Part shown: in pieces, positions 1 to 7,417 of the stretch
Position numbering within the stretch: position 1 is the first letter of the stretch
Layout: each line of letters opens with the position of its first letter
Source of the DNA: DATAXV01 sp036272915
GTDB lineage: Bacteria; Chloroflexota; Dormibacteria; Dormibacterales; Dormibacteraceae
DNA length: 35,969 nt
Direction: 5' to 3'
Assembly: GCA_036272915.1 (NCBI GenBank)
Contig: DATAXV010000004.1
Span: forward strand, 1 to 35,969
Translations under genes and position numbers: made by a program
The notes under the pieces: generated by a model
Databases searched by the model: none
Told to the model about the DNA's origin: nothing
The model's input: the letters and a program-made list of their open reading frames with translations, nothing else

Positions 1-2
1 TC

Positions 3-125
3 GGCCCCAACCACTTCGACGAGAGGCGACAACGCCAGTCTGCCCTCAACGCGGTGCGCCACCTCCAGCGGCTCGGCTACGACCTCACCATGGGCGAACT
101 CGAACTGCGCCGCGCTACCGCGTAG
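3..125 (+). CDS. C-terminal end of a possible transposase (partial)
   Basis: An open frame enters from the left edge and ends at TAG 123-125, giving about 40 residues. The tail carries a run of the type HFDERRQR...VRHLQRLGYDL. This resembles the basic C-terminal tail seen in several insertion-sequence transposases, where an FDRR-like stretch is followed by RLxRLGYxV. The catalytic part lies outside the window, so the family cannot be named. It fits the accessory character of the next 2 kb (toxin-antitoxin pair, regulator fragment). It could equally be the end of an unrelated DNA-binding protein. Confidence 0.35.
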   Translation, partial: GPNHFDERRQRQSALNAVRHLQRLGYDLTMGELELRRATA

Positions 126-208
126 GGGATTTTCTATGGAGACCCGGGCAGCCGGGCGTGCGCGTTCCTGTCTCACTCCTTGATCTCTTGGCGTCGGCCT
201 GCTTCCAG

Positions 209-457
209 ATGCAGTTCGGCGCGTCGATCCGGCTCCGCACCATCCGCGACCAGCTGACCCTGGAGGAGGCCGCCGATCTACTGGGAATCGATCGACTTGT
301 TCTGACAAATGGAATCTCGTCCGGAGATCTCCATCCGACCCTGGTGGACGCTCCGGAGCTAGCCAGCGGGGACGTTCTAACGCTCCTTCGGAGAGAGCGG
401 GGTGGTGCGCTGGTCGACCTGAAGGAGCTGCTGCCGCCCGACATCGAAGATGCCTAA
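209..457 (+). CDS. Excisionase-like antitoxin upstream of a PIN toxin
   Basis: This small protein of about 82 residues contains a stretch of the form LTLEEAADLLGIDR, the first helices of an excisionase/MerR-like DNA-binding fold. In such antitoxins the next helix is usually SRPTLxRLLxxGxIP; here it is diverged (LVLTNGISSGDLHP). The C-terminal LLPPDIEDA tail would be the toxin-binding part. It overlaps the following PIN gene by 8 bases (450-457), which is typical of a co-translated antitoxin-toxin pair. An in-frame GTG at 158 would add 17 residues with no resemblance to the family, so the ATG at 209 is preferred. Expected role: DNA-binding antitoxin and autorepressor. Confidence 0.55.
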   Translation: MQFGASIRLRTIRDQLTLEEAADLLGIDRLVLTNGISSGDLHPTLVDAPELASGDVLTLLRRERGGALVDLKELLPPDIEDA

Positions 458-1117
458 CCCGGAGGGCCGACATCGTGCACTTCTGGACGCAAATGTGCTC
501 TTCTCGTTCGGCTCTCGAATGCTGCTACTCAATGTCGCCGAGCGAAGAGGGTTTCATCCGGTGTGGAGCGATCACATCCTCGCAGAGCTGGCCCGGAATC
601 TCGACTCTGACCTGGGGATGGCGCCGGACCGCATAGACCACCTGTTCAACGCGATGGGGGACGCCTTCCCAGAGCCTCATCGACTGGCTACGACGGATTG
701 ATCGACTCCCTGCGATACACGGTGCAGGATCCCGATGACGCCCATGTCGTGGCGGCTGCCAAGCAGGAACGCTGCGACATCATCGTCACCGAGAACATAC
801 GAGACTTCAACAGGGCCGCCCTGGTCGAGCACCGGATGAATCTCGCCACCTCGGATGAGTTCATGACCGAACTATTCGAGGGGAAGGAGACCAAAGCCAT
901 CGTCTATGGCGGCCTCCTCGACATGTGGGCCAGGCTGCGTGAGCGTCCGACGGTGCCGCAGTTCCTTGAACGGCTTTGGGGTCGGGACCGGCTGTACGGA
1001 TTCATCCAGGGCCTTACCGCAGACGTGACTCAGAACGTTGGGGTCAGCAGGGACCGGATCGACCAGCGCGCGCTTCAGACCCGAATAAGACAGATCGAGC
1101 AGGGCATCGGTATCTGA
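450..1117 (+). pseudogene. PIN-domain ribonuclease toxin (VapC-like), split by a frameshift
   Basis: Two frames together spell one PIN protein. The first (450-701) carries the N-terminal acidic motif LLDANVLF and the helix HILAELARNL, then runs into TGA shortly after DAFPE. The second is open from about 671 to 1117 and supplies TGYDGLIDSL, the second acidic motif DPDDAHVVAAA, the late motif VTENIRDF, and a C-terminal extension of about 70 residues. In intact relatives an FPEA segment is followed directly by a TGYxxLIDSL-type segment, so the break is one frame step around 672-680. PIN proteins cleave RNA using these acidic residues and are neutralised by the upstream antitoxin. Decay, a sequencing error, or a -1 translational shift could each explain it; no strong slippery heptamer is visible. 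Confidence 0.65.
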
Positions 1118-1123
1118 TTCGCC

Positions 1124-1528
1124 CTATTCGACGCGGACGCTGACGATCCAGGCCCGTATCAGGTCCGGACACATCTCGAAGCGACCGCAGTGGACAGAGG
1201 CGCCGGATTCGAGCCGCACGGTCCCCGCCTTGAGGGCACGGTAGTCGACAACGGTCAACTGCTTGGTCGAACGCGGCTGTTGAGATGCGTCGACAGGTTT
1301 GAGGATCGCGGTGTCGCTGGAGACGGGAGCGGTCCAGGGGTTGAACCCAGACAGGGTCGGGAGGCTGACCTTGACCAGCGCACCGATGTGCACCGTCACA
1401 GTGTGGAACTGCTTCTGTTGCGTGATGACCACGTCGGGCCGATGGGCCGTGTTGCCTGCCGGGCCACCACACCCGAGAAGAAGCAGAGTCAGCGCAAGGA
1501 GGATCAGGCCGCGCCGTGCCTTGCACAT
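1124..1528 (-). CDS. Small secreted lipoprotein, chagasin-like fold candidate
   Basis: This protein of 134 residues starts with a lipoprotein signal: MCKARRG, a hydrophobic run, and lipobox LLLGC with Cys20. The mature part has alternating beta-type segments: VTVHIGALVKVSLPT, SGFNPWTAP, and RALKAGTVRLES, ending in IVSVRVE. This order recalls chagasin-type cysteine protease inhibitors (I42), where a GY/FxW loop is followed by a G-x-A/V stretch, but the match is loose. Two cysteines (CGRFEMC) may form a disulfide. The start is supported by a TACGGT hexamer eight bases upstream and no Shine-Dalgarno. It ends six bases from the convergent PIN gene. Confidence 0.6.
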   Translation of the reverse strand: MCKARRGLILLALTLLLLGCGGPAGNTAHRPDVVITQQKQFHTVTVHIGALVKVSLPTLSGFNPWTAPVSSDTAILKPVDASQQPRSTKQLTVVDYRALKAGTVRLESGASVHCGRFEMCPDLIRAWIVSVRVE

Positions 1529-1536
1529 GCACCGAC

Positions 1537-1542
1537 ACCGTA
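1537..1542 (-). promoter_or_regulatory. -10 element of the chagasin-like lipoprotein gene
   Basis: TACGGT on the minus strand, eight bases before ATG 1528. It fits TAnnnT at leaderless spacing; no -35 hexamer is evident. Confidence 0.45.
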
Positions 1543-1565
1543 CGCCTCGAGATCGAGCCGGGAGG

Positions 1566-1589
1566 GGCTGGGCGGCAAGCCGCCCAGCC
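1566..1589 (-). terminator. GC-rich hairpin after the receiver gene
   Basis: Perfect 11-base inverted arms (1566-1576 and 1579-1589) with a two-base AA between them. It begins three bases past the stop codon of the minus-strand receiver gene and lies upstream of the next minus-strand gene's own -10 element. There is no T tract, so it would be a high-GC, I-shaped terminator. Confidence 0.55.
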
Positions 1590-1592
1590 GAC

Positions 1593-1955
1593 CTACCCGA
1601 TGGCGATTGCTTCCGCCAGCTCGCTAACAGTACGCGACAGCCGCCCAGGCTCAGTGTTGGCCTTGAGCAGCGATCGCACCCCCGCAGGTGGCCGTTCGTA
1701 GCTGACCTGGTCGTTCGTCAGCAGGATGACGGCAGTGCCACGATCGGCAAGCCGTTCTGCCAACTCGGTTCCAGGGCCGCCCGGCAGCCAATGGTCGACG
1801 CAGACCACGCACGGTGAAGTCTGCCAATAAAGACGCTCGGCAGAAGGGGCGTCATGCGCGACAGCTACGGAGTGGCCGTCCAGTCGCAGCTTGAGCGCAT
1901 AAAGGTCAGCCGTCGGCCGATCGTCCTCAACCAGTAGAACTCTTGTGGATCCCAC
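1593..1955 (-). CDS. Stand-alone response regulator receiver protein
   Basis: A single CheY-like receiver domain of about 120 residues with no output domain. Visible landmarks are the acidic pocket LLVEDD near the N-terminus, the phospho-acceptor Asp in VVCVDHWLPGGPG, the conserved Thr in ILLTND, and the Lys in SLLKANTEP, so all key residues are present. It would take phosphate from a histidine kinase and act through protein-protein contacts; no kinase is in the window. The start is put at GTG 1955 (VGSTRVLLVEDD), close to the first beta strand; an upstream GTG at 1970 would add five residues. A strong hairpin follows its stop. Confidence 0.8.
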   Translation of the reverse strand: MGSTRVLLVEDDRPTADLYALKLRLDGHSVAVAHDAPSAERLYWQTSPCVVCVDHWLPGGPGTELAERLADRGTAVILLTNDQVSYERPPAGVRSLLKANTEPGRLSRTVSELAEAIAIG

Positions 1956-2172
1956 TCTACCTATACACACGCCCGGCGAGGCTTCTGCGGTCGCACATCC
2001 TCTTCTGCCCGCCTGTAGGCGTTTCGTCGGCGGAGACGCATCGCGCCTCTAGGCCCTGCAGTGGGGCCCTTCAGTCGCGTCTCGCGATCTAGCCGCTCCA
2101 AGCGCCCCGCGTCTCCTCGTCGACGGCGAGGAACACGCTGATTCTGTCACCAATGCTCCGCGGCCGCGAACC

Positions 2173-2364
2173 TCATTGTCCGCGGTCCTCGGAGACCGAC
2201 TGCGGATGGTCGAGATGCAGTGGCGAGGGCTGGAAGGCCCGAACGTGGTGGTGGGTCCACAGTGCGCGAAACTCGGAGCTCGCACCTGCCGGTCCGTCGA
2301 CGAGCGCGGCGCCGCGAGGGTCGTTGGGATGTCGGGCGATGCCGGCGCGGACCTGGCCGATCAA
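2173..2364 (-). pseudogene. Fragment of an MmyB-type transcriptional regulator
   Basis: A 63-codon open frame reads QVRAGIARHPNDPRGAALV and then SSEFRALWTHHHVRA. This resembles the middle of the ligand-binding domain of MmyB-like HTH regulators, which carry LRAxAGRHPxDPxLxALV and SPEFRxLWxxHDVR. The N-terminal helix-turn-helix is absent: an in-frame stop lies five codons upstream. The expected HPxVGxLxLxYE segment downstream is replaced by unrelated sequence. I therefore read it as a gene remnant inside the otherwise empty 1956-2495 stretch. The rest of that stretch holds no convincing coding frame. Confidence 0.45.
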
Positions 2365-2411
2365 GCTTCGGGACTCTCAGCGAGTGGCGCCCGGCCCGCC
2401 GCCGGCGAGGT

Positions 2412-2430
2412 GCCCGCCGGTGGGGCGGGC
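2412..2430 (-). terminator. GC-rich hairpin downstream of bactofilin
   Basis: Seven-base perfect arms, GCCCGCC (2412-2418) and GGCGGGC (2424-2430), around a five-base loop. A third copy of the first arm lies at 2441-2447, allowing alternative pairing. It lies about 65 bases past the minus-strand bactofilin stop and has no T tract. Confidence 0.3.
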
Positions 2431-2495
2431 GGACACACCTGCCCGCCGGGGCCGCGATGCCCGTCCGCCCGCCGGCCGGGTCCGTCAGGCCCGGA

Positions 2496-2930
2496 TCAAT
2501 TCTCCGAGTGGTCGGAGTTCTCTCCCACCGCCACCGGCTCGGCCTCCTCGAGCGCCTCGATGGTGCCCGTGCCCGCGTGCATGGAGATGTTGCCGTTGAA
2601 GGTGGCGCCGTCCTCGACGGCCAGCCGTGCCACCGAGACGTTGCCGGTCACGCTGCCGGCGCCGGCGATGAGAAGCCTGCCACGAGCGCTCACGTCGCCC
2701 TCGAGCTGACCCCGAACGTTGACGTTGGTCGCCTCGACCTTTGCCTCGACGGTGCTACCGTCCTCAAGACTGATGTCCCCGGAGACATGCAGCTCACCCT
2801 GCACCGCCCCGAAGATCTGGAGGTCGCCCTCCATCGTGAGCTTGCCCTCGAGGCTGTCCCTCGGGCCGAGCGTGATCGATCCATTGCCATACCGGTTCCG
2901 TCGGTTGGAATCAGGTGCCACGAACCCCAT
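2496..2930 (-). CDS. Bactofilin (polymer-forming cytoskeletal protein)
   Basis: This protein of 144 residues belongs to the bactofilin/DUF583 family. The core is a run of short beta repeats, with glycine-rich turns every 6-8 residues (GKLTMEGDLQIFG, GELHVSGDISLEDGSTVE, NVNVRGQLEGDVSARG, GNISMHAGTG). This is the right-handed beta-helix that polymerises into filaments without nucleotide. The tails are short: a polar N-terminus of about 20 residues and an acidic C-terminus (EALEEAEPVAVGEN). Bactofilins usually act in cell shape or in localising envelope enzymes. An upstream GTG at 2987 adds 19 residues unlike the family; ATG 2930 is preceded directly by AGAAGG. Confidence 0.85.
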   Translation of the reverse strand: MGFVAPDSNRRNRYGNGSITLGPRDSLEGKLTMEGDLQIFGAVQGELHVSGDISLEDGSTVEAKVEATNVNVRGQLEGDVSARGRLLIAGAGSVTGNVSVARLAVEDGATFNGNISMHAGTGTIEALEEAEPVAVGENSDHSEN

Positions 2931-3070
2931 CCTTCTCGCGAATTCCTGTTTTACCCCGCACGCAGCCACGATGGTCGCTGTGCGCAACGGCTAGCATCTT
3001 ACTCGGCTGACCTGGAGCGGATGGGTTAATGGTTGCATGGGCTGAGACTCCTGTAGGCGGTGAGATCCGC

Positions 3071-3889
3071 ATGGCGGACCTGAACCGGAACTTCTTCGAT
3101 GCGCTCGCGCGCACCTACGATGTCTGGCTCGACGGGCTCCATCGCCGGGTCGCGCTCACGCTTGCGGAGATGGTCCAGCCGGGCCCCGGGGAGTCCGTTT
3201 TGGACGTGGGCTGCGGCACCGGCCTCTTCAGTCATCCCGTCGCCAGGGCGGTCGGTCCGACCGGCCACGTGGTCGCGATCGACGCCGCGGCATCCATGCT
3301 GGACATGGCCAGGCGCAGCCCATCCCCCAACACCTCGTACTTTCACGCCACCGTCGACGGTCCCCTGTGGTTCCGCGACGGTGCCTTCGGTCTCATCGCC
3401 TTCTGCGATTCCCTGACCTACCTCGCCTCACCCCGGCAGGCGCTGCAGGAGGCGGCCCGGATGCTGGCACCGGGGGGCAGGCTGGCGCTGGCGGTGCCCT
3501 GCCGGTCACTGGCCACCGCCGCTCAGGAGACGTCGCGCCGTGTCCTGGAGCGTGCCCTGCAGCGCCAGCCGCTGACCGTCCCGCCCCCGCACGGTCCCAA
3601 CTCGCTGCTCGGCGAACCGGACCACCTCCTGCGCGCGCTGAACGATGTGGGGCTCGACCGGTGCGTCTTCCGGACCTTCGTCAGCGGGCAGCGAGCCAGT
3701 TCCTCGGAGGACTGGCTGGACATCGAGCAGACGAGCAGCCCGCGGGCCTATGTACTCCTCTCGTCGATCGGGCCGGTCATGCAGCGGACGCTGGCCGACA
3801 GGATCGACGAGGAGATGGAGCGGCTGGGCGACGAGCGATACCGCCACCACCAGGCCTACACGCTGGCCGTGGCCTGGCGGGATCGGTGA
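3071..3889 (+). CDS. SAM-dependent methyltransferase, UbiE/class I type
   Basis: This protein of 272 residues has a Rossmann-type methyltransferase fold. Motif I is VLDVGCGTGLFS, followed by VVAIDAAASML (acidic SAM-ribose contact), FGLIAFCDSLTYL, and the post-motif ARMLAPGGRLALAVP. This arrangement is the UbiE/Methyltransf_11 type; the substrate cannot be told. The C-terminal third (GEPDHLLRALNDVGLD...) is the usual variable cap. ATG 3071 has a GGTGAG Shine-Dalgarno about seven bases upstream; an in-frame ATG at 3029 would add 14 residues. The gene is divergent from bactofilin and ends 19 bases from the convergent YtxH-like gene. Confidence 0.85.
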   Translation: MADLNRNFFDALARTYDVWLDGLHRRVALTLAEMVQPGPGESVLDVGCGTGLFSHPVARAVGPTGHVVAIDAAASMLDMARRSPSPNTSYFHATVDGPLWFRDGAFGLIAFCDSLTYLASPRQALQEAARMLAPGGRLALAVPCRSLATAAQETSRRVLERALQRQPLTVPPPHGPNSLLGEPDHLLRALNDVGLDRCVFRTFVSGQRASSSEDWLDIEQTSSPRAYVLLSSIGPVMQRTLADRIDEEMERLGDERYRHHQAYTLAVAWRDR

Positions 3890-3908
3890 GGGCGAAGAGC
3901 CCGGACGC

Positions 3909-4151
3909 CTAGCTCGAGGAGGCGCCGCCCGAGGTGGCCGCGCTGGCCGCCTTCGTGGAGCGCCGCGGCTTGGCGGCGGACGCCCCGGAGGACCGCATCG
4001 GTATCGGCAGCGGGAGGTTGGGTGCCTTCTGCATCGCGCCGTCGATCAGAACCTGGAGCCTCTCGCGCCGCTCCCGACCACTGACCGGATCAAGGAAATA
4101 AGCGGCTGCCGCGCCGAGGCCGGCGACGAGGAGTGTTTTCCGCAGACCCAT
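3909..4151 (-). CDS. YtxH-like small membrane-anchored protein
   Basis: This small protein of 80 residues has an N-terminal hydrophobic helix (LLVAGLGAAAAYFL) followed at once by DPVSGRERRERLQ. The combination AYFLDPxSGRxRR is a recurrent signature of small YtxH-type or gas-vesicle-associated stress proteins. The remainder is proline-, serine- and alanine-rich and probably disordered. ATG 4151 is preferred over the upstream in-frame starts at 4157 and 4184 because a TAAGGT hexamer sits seven bases before it. It is divergent from the MMPL transporter, whose -10 lies only about 30 bases away. The function is unknown. Confidence 0.65.
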   Translation of the reverse strand: MGLRKTLLVAGLGAAAAYFLDPVSGRERRERLQVLIDGAMQKAPNLPLPIPMRSSGASAAKPRRSTKAASAATSGGASSS

Positions 4152-4158
4152 GCGCATC

Positions 4159-4164
4159 ACCTTA
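4159..4164 (-). promoter_or_regulatory. -10 element of the YtxH-like gene
   Basis: TAAGGT on the minus strand, seven bases before ATG 4151; TAnnnT at leaderless spacing. Confidence 0.45.
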
Positions 4165-4191
4165 CTCGCTCGTCGCCGAATCATGGGACCG

Positions 4192-4197
4192 TACGCT
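4192..4197 (+). promoter_or_regulatory. -10 element of the MMPL gene
   Basis: TACGCT, seven bases before GTG 4205. Together with the minus-strand element at 4159-4164 it forms a compact divergent promoter pair. Confidence 0.45.
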
Positions 4198-4204
4198 CAG
4201 GAGC

Positions 4205-6304
4205 GTGGAGGGCCGGAATCCACTCGCCGCCAGGTGGGGCGCGCTGGTCGCGCGCCACCGCTGGATCGTCCTCGCCGTCTGGCTGATCGCCGTGATCGGG
4301 CTGGCCCGCTTCGCCACCTCGACGCCCGGCCGCCTCTCGCCCTCCGGCTTCGAGGCCGACACCGAGGCGTCGCGGGCGGCGTCGCTCCTCCGCACCGCCT
4401 TCCCCGCCCAGCGGAGCGCGATCGCGTTCGTCGTCCTCCACTCCGACTCGACCCCGGTCACCGCGCCGGCCTACAGCGCCCAGGTGACCACCTGGACGCA
4501 CCGGCTCAGGGGCGCGGTGCGGGGTCAGGGGGTCAGCGTCGAGAGGCCCCTGATCGGACGCGACGGCAGGACCGCCGGGATCATGCTCGAGTCCAACCGC
4601 GACCCCGACTCCTTCGTCTCGCTCGGCGGCCGGATCAACGCGATCTCGGTGGCGGGTCCGGCCCAGTCCTACGCCGGCGGCTTCGCCGTCGTCTACGACG
4701 ACTTCGTCGTCGATTCCGAGCGCGACCTCGAGTCGGCCGAGCGGATCTCCTTCCCGATCGCCCTCGTCCTTCTATTACTGGTGTTCGGGGGTGTGGTCGC
4801 CGCCGGGCTCCCCGTCCTCACCGGACTGGCGACGGTGACCGTGGCGGTCGCCCTGCTCGGCTTCGTCGCCGGCTTCCAGACCGTCTCGATCTTCTCCCTC
4901 AACGTCTCCTCGATCATCGGGATCGGCCTCGGCATCGACTATTCGCTGCTCGTCGTCAACCGCTTCCGGGAGGAGATGAGGTCGGGCTCCGATCCACAGG
5001 AGGCGGTGGCGACGACGGTCGGCACCGCCGGCGTGGCCACGGTCATCTCCGGCGCCACCGTCGCCATCGGGTTCGGCGCGCTGATGCTGTCCGGGCTCAA
5101 CGTGCTCTGGTCGATCGGTCTCGGCGGGGCCCTGGTCGTGGCCTGCTCGGTGGCCGCCTCACTGACCCTGATCCCGGCGCTGCTCGCCGTCTTCGGTCGT
5201 CACATCGACCGGCTCGCGCTGCCCCTGACGCGCGACCGCGACACCGCCGCCTTCTGGCACCGGCTGGCCAGCGGCGTCATGCGCCGCCCGGTCCTCGTGA
5301 TCGTGTTCTGCCTCGCCGTCGTCTGCGTCCTCCTGATCCCGGCCAGCCGCCTCCGGCTCGGCATCGAGGGGGTCGAGTCGCTGCCGCCCGCCGCGGCCGC
5401 GCGCACCGCCCAGACCCTGGCCCAGGAGCAGCTCGGTCTGCCCGCGCACAGCGCGACCTTCGTCATCGCCAGCGGTGTCCACGGCCGGGCCGAGGCGATC
5501 GAGGTGCAGCGGGCGCTGCAGTCGGCGGCGGGCCAGCAGCCGGTCTCGGGACCCGCGCAGCTCCCGCCCGCCGAGGCGGCCCGGTATCTGAGCGGCGGCC
5601 ACGTCCTCTACGAGCTGCCCCAGCCCGGCGCCGACAACGATCCCGCCACCCGCAGCTGGCTGTCGTCCCTGCAGGCGGCGAGGGTCCCGCCCGGCGTCAC
5701 CCTCCTGGTCGGCGGCGAGGCCGCCGGCTACGCCGACTTCCTGCGCGCCCTCGAAGCCGACTTCCCCCGGGTCTTCGCCACCGTCCTCGGCTGCACCCTG
5801 ATCCTTCTCGGCATCGCCTTCCGCTCGATCATCCTGCCCATCAAGGCGGTGGTCATGAACCTGCTCTCGGTCGGCGCGGCGATGGGGGTGCTGACCTGGG
5901 GCTTCCAGGAGGGACACCTCAGCCGCCTCCTCCACTTCCAGCCGGTCGGCTTCGTCGACGCCACCCTGCCGGTGGTGATCTTCGCCGCCCTCTTCGGCCT
6001 GTCCATGGACTACGAGGTGTTCCTGCTCAGCCGCATCCGGGAGCGGTGGCTGCGCGGTGACGAGACCCGACAGGCGGTGGCGGCGGGGATGGAGCGGACC
6101 GGCCAGATCATCACCTCGGCGGCGCTGATCCTGGTCACGGTGTCGATGACCCTGGCCTTCAGCCGGCTGGCGCTGAACAAGGGGCTGGGGGTGAGCTTCG
6201 CGGTCGCCATCCTCTTCGACGCGACCATCGTCCGCCTCCTCCTGGTGCCGGCGATGATGCGGCTTCTCAGCGAGGCCAACTGGTGGCCGGCGAGGAGGCG
6301 GTGA
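4205..6304 (+). CDS. MMPL-family RND transporter
   Basis: This protein of 699 residues has the two-fold repeated RND architecture. A first membrane helix (WIVLAVWLIAVIGL) is followed by a large extracytoplasmic loop and a bundle of five to six helices; a second such helix-loop-bundle unit follows. Each bundle carries an Asp-Tyr motif in its proton-relay helix, GLGIDYSLLVVNRFREE and LFGLSMDYEVFLLSRIRERW, as in MmpL proteins. These are proton-driven exporters, often of lipids or hydrophobic compounds; the cargo here is unknown. GTG 4205 fits because the protein then begins just before the first helix and a TACGCT hexamer lies seven bases upstream. An in-frame GTG at 4133 would overlap the divergent gene. 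Confidence 0.9.
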   Translation: MEGRNPLAARWGALVARHRWIVLAVWLIAVIGLARFATSTPGRLSPSGFEADTEASRAASLLRTAFPAQRSAIAFVVLHSDSTPVTAPAYSAQVTTWTHRLRGAVRGQGVSVERPLIGRDGRTAGIMLESNRDPDSFVSLGGRINAISVAGPAQSYAGGFAVVYDDFVVDSERDLESAERISFPIALVLLLLVFGGVVAAGLPVLTGLATVTVAVALLGFVAGFQTVSIFSLNVSSIIGIGLGIDYSLLVVNRFREEMRSGSDPQEAVATTVGTAGVATVISGATVAIGFGALMLSGLNVLWSIGLGGALVVACSVAASLTLIPALLAVFGRHIDRLALPLTRDRDTAAFWHRLASGVMRRPVLVIVFCLAVVCVLLIPASRLRLGIEGVESLPPAAAARTAQTLAQEQLGLPAHSATFVIASGVHGRAEAIEVQRALQSAAGQQPVSGPAQLPPAEAARYLSGGHVLYELPQPGADNDPATRSWLSSLQAARVPPGVTLLVGGEAAGYADFLRALEADFPRVFATVLGCTLILLGIAFRSIILPIKAVVMNLLSVGAAMGVLTWGFQEGHLSRLLHFQPVGFVDATLPVVIFAALFGLSMDYEVFLLSRIRERWLRGDETRQAVAAGMERTGQIITSAALILVTVSMTLAFSRLALNKGLGVSFAVAILFDATIVRLLLVPAMMRLLSEANWWPARRR

Positions 6305-6335
6305 CCGGCCCGGCCGCGCGCGGCGACCGGGCCGG
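6305..6335. terminator. Bidirectional hairpin between convergent genes
   Basis: Perfect nine-base arms (6305-6313 and 6327-6335) begin directly after the MMPL stop. The minus-strand envelope gene ends at 6341 on the other side. The loop contains a second small palindrome (CCGCGCGCGG). There is no T tract on either strand, so it would serve both genes as a GC-only terminator. Confidence 0.5.
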
Positions 6336-6340
6336 GGTTG

Positions 6341-7417
6341 TCAGCAGGGCTGAGTCTGGGCGCCGGTGGTGGCGGCGGTGAAGGAGATCAGGTTGATCGG
6401 GGCGTTGGGGGTGAGCGCGGCGCCGACCATGTCGACCTGCTGCAAATCGACGCTGCGGTAGGAACCGGCCGGGACGCTCTGGCCGAACCAGGTCTGCTGC
6501 GGCGGCTGATCCATGCACAGCCCGGTGCTGGTCGACTCGGCGTAGCTCTCCTGGGTGCCGAACAGGGTGAACACCTGCCCGCCCGGACCCGTGTAGGAGA
6601 AGGGGCCGTAGTCGTCGTAGGCGGCGTACCCGGGCTTGGAGTCCACGTTGACCGAGCTGTAGTACGCGGTCTCCTGCTGGATGCTCTGAGCGTACTGGTT
6701 GGTGTTGGCGCCGGCGGCGAACGGGGGCTGAGCCGGGGCCGGCTTGCCGGCGATGGTGTCGCGCAGGTAGCTGGCGTAGGCGCCGGAGAGGGCGGCCGGG
6801 GTCACCGAGCCGACCGCCTGGTCGATGGGCGCCGCCACCGAGTAGCCGTCGGAGCCGACCGTGACCTGGCTGAGCTTGCCCGAGGACTGCCCGACCAGGG
6901 AGTAGAGCACCTCCAGCCAGGGGGCCCCGGCCGCCTTCTGCTCGTAGGCGGCGACGTAGTAGTCGCGGTTGCCCGAGGAGTCGACCAGCGGGCTCGGGGC
7001 CAGGGCCAGGAAGGAGGCCGGGTAGTGGTTCTGATGGGCGAGGTAGATGCTGCCCACCGCCTGCGCGGTGTCGACGTTGGCGGTGAGGCCGTTCTCCAGG
7101 TAGCGCAGGACCAGGGCGCGCTCGCCGGACAGGGCGGGGCCGGCGTCGACCTCGCCCAGCAGGTCCTGGGCCTGGGTCGCGTTCTTGGTCTGCATCGCGG
7201 CGGCCAGGGTGTCGAAGTGCTGGCGTACGACCGCCGCCGCCTGGGCGATGTTGATCGGGTCGCCGTCGGTGGAGGTGGTGGTCGGGCTGGCGCTGGCCAC
7301 CGAGCCGCAGCCGACGAGGAGGGTCAGGGCGCAGAGCGCGATCAGCGCGCGCCACAGTCGCTGGGGCGCCGGGCGGAGGGCGAGAGCCTCGGAGCCGGCG
7401 GTCTGATTCGAGCTCAT
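6341..7417 (-). CDS. Lipoprotein paralogous to the upstream membrane protein
   Basis: This protein of 358 residues starts with a polar N-terminus of about 24 residues, a hydrophobic run and the lipobox LLVGCG, so it should be anchored on the outer face of the membrane. Its ATG overlaps the upstream stop codon (ATGA, 7414-7417), implying translational coupling. The mature region parallels the C-terminal half of the upstream protein: IYLAHQNHYPASF matches VYVPHQVSYPADF, APWLEVL matches SPWTATLL, YASYLRDTIAG matches YMQYLTAGSVSG, and FGTQESYAESTSTGLC matches FQWQESYSSTHGC. Both end in PC or PCQ. I read this as a secreted domain of DUF8094 type, although the family name is a guess. Function unknown. 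Confidence 0.75.
   Translation of the reverse strand: MSSNQTAGSEALALRPAPQRLWRALIALCALTLLVGCGSVASASPTTTSTDGDPINIAQAAAVVRQHFDTLAAAMQTKNATQAQDLLGEVDAGPALSGERALVLRYLENGLTANVDTAQAVGSIYLAHQNHYPASFLALAPSPLVDSSGNRDYYVAAYEQKAAGAPWLEVLYSLVGQSSGKLSQVTVGSDGYSVAAPIDQAVGSVTPAALSGAYASYLRDTIAGKPAPAQPPFAAGANTNQYAQSIQQETAYYSSVNVDSKPGYAAYDDYGPFSYTGPGGQVFTLFGTQESYAESTSTGLCMDQPPQQTWFGQSVPAGSYRSVDLQQVDMVGAALTPNAPINLISFTAATTGAQTQPC

Noticed and set aside
4150..6060. 636-codon frame overlapping the MMPL gene
   Set aside because: Translation is almost entirely arginine, proline and alanine; the MMPL frame is clearly the real one.
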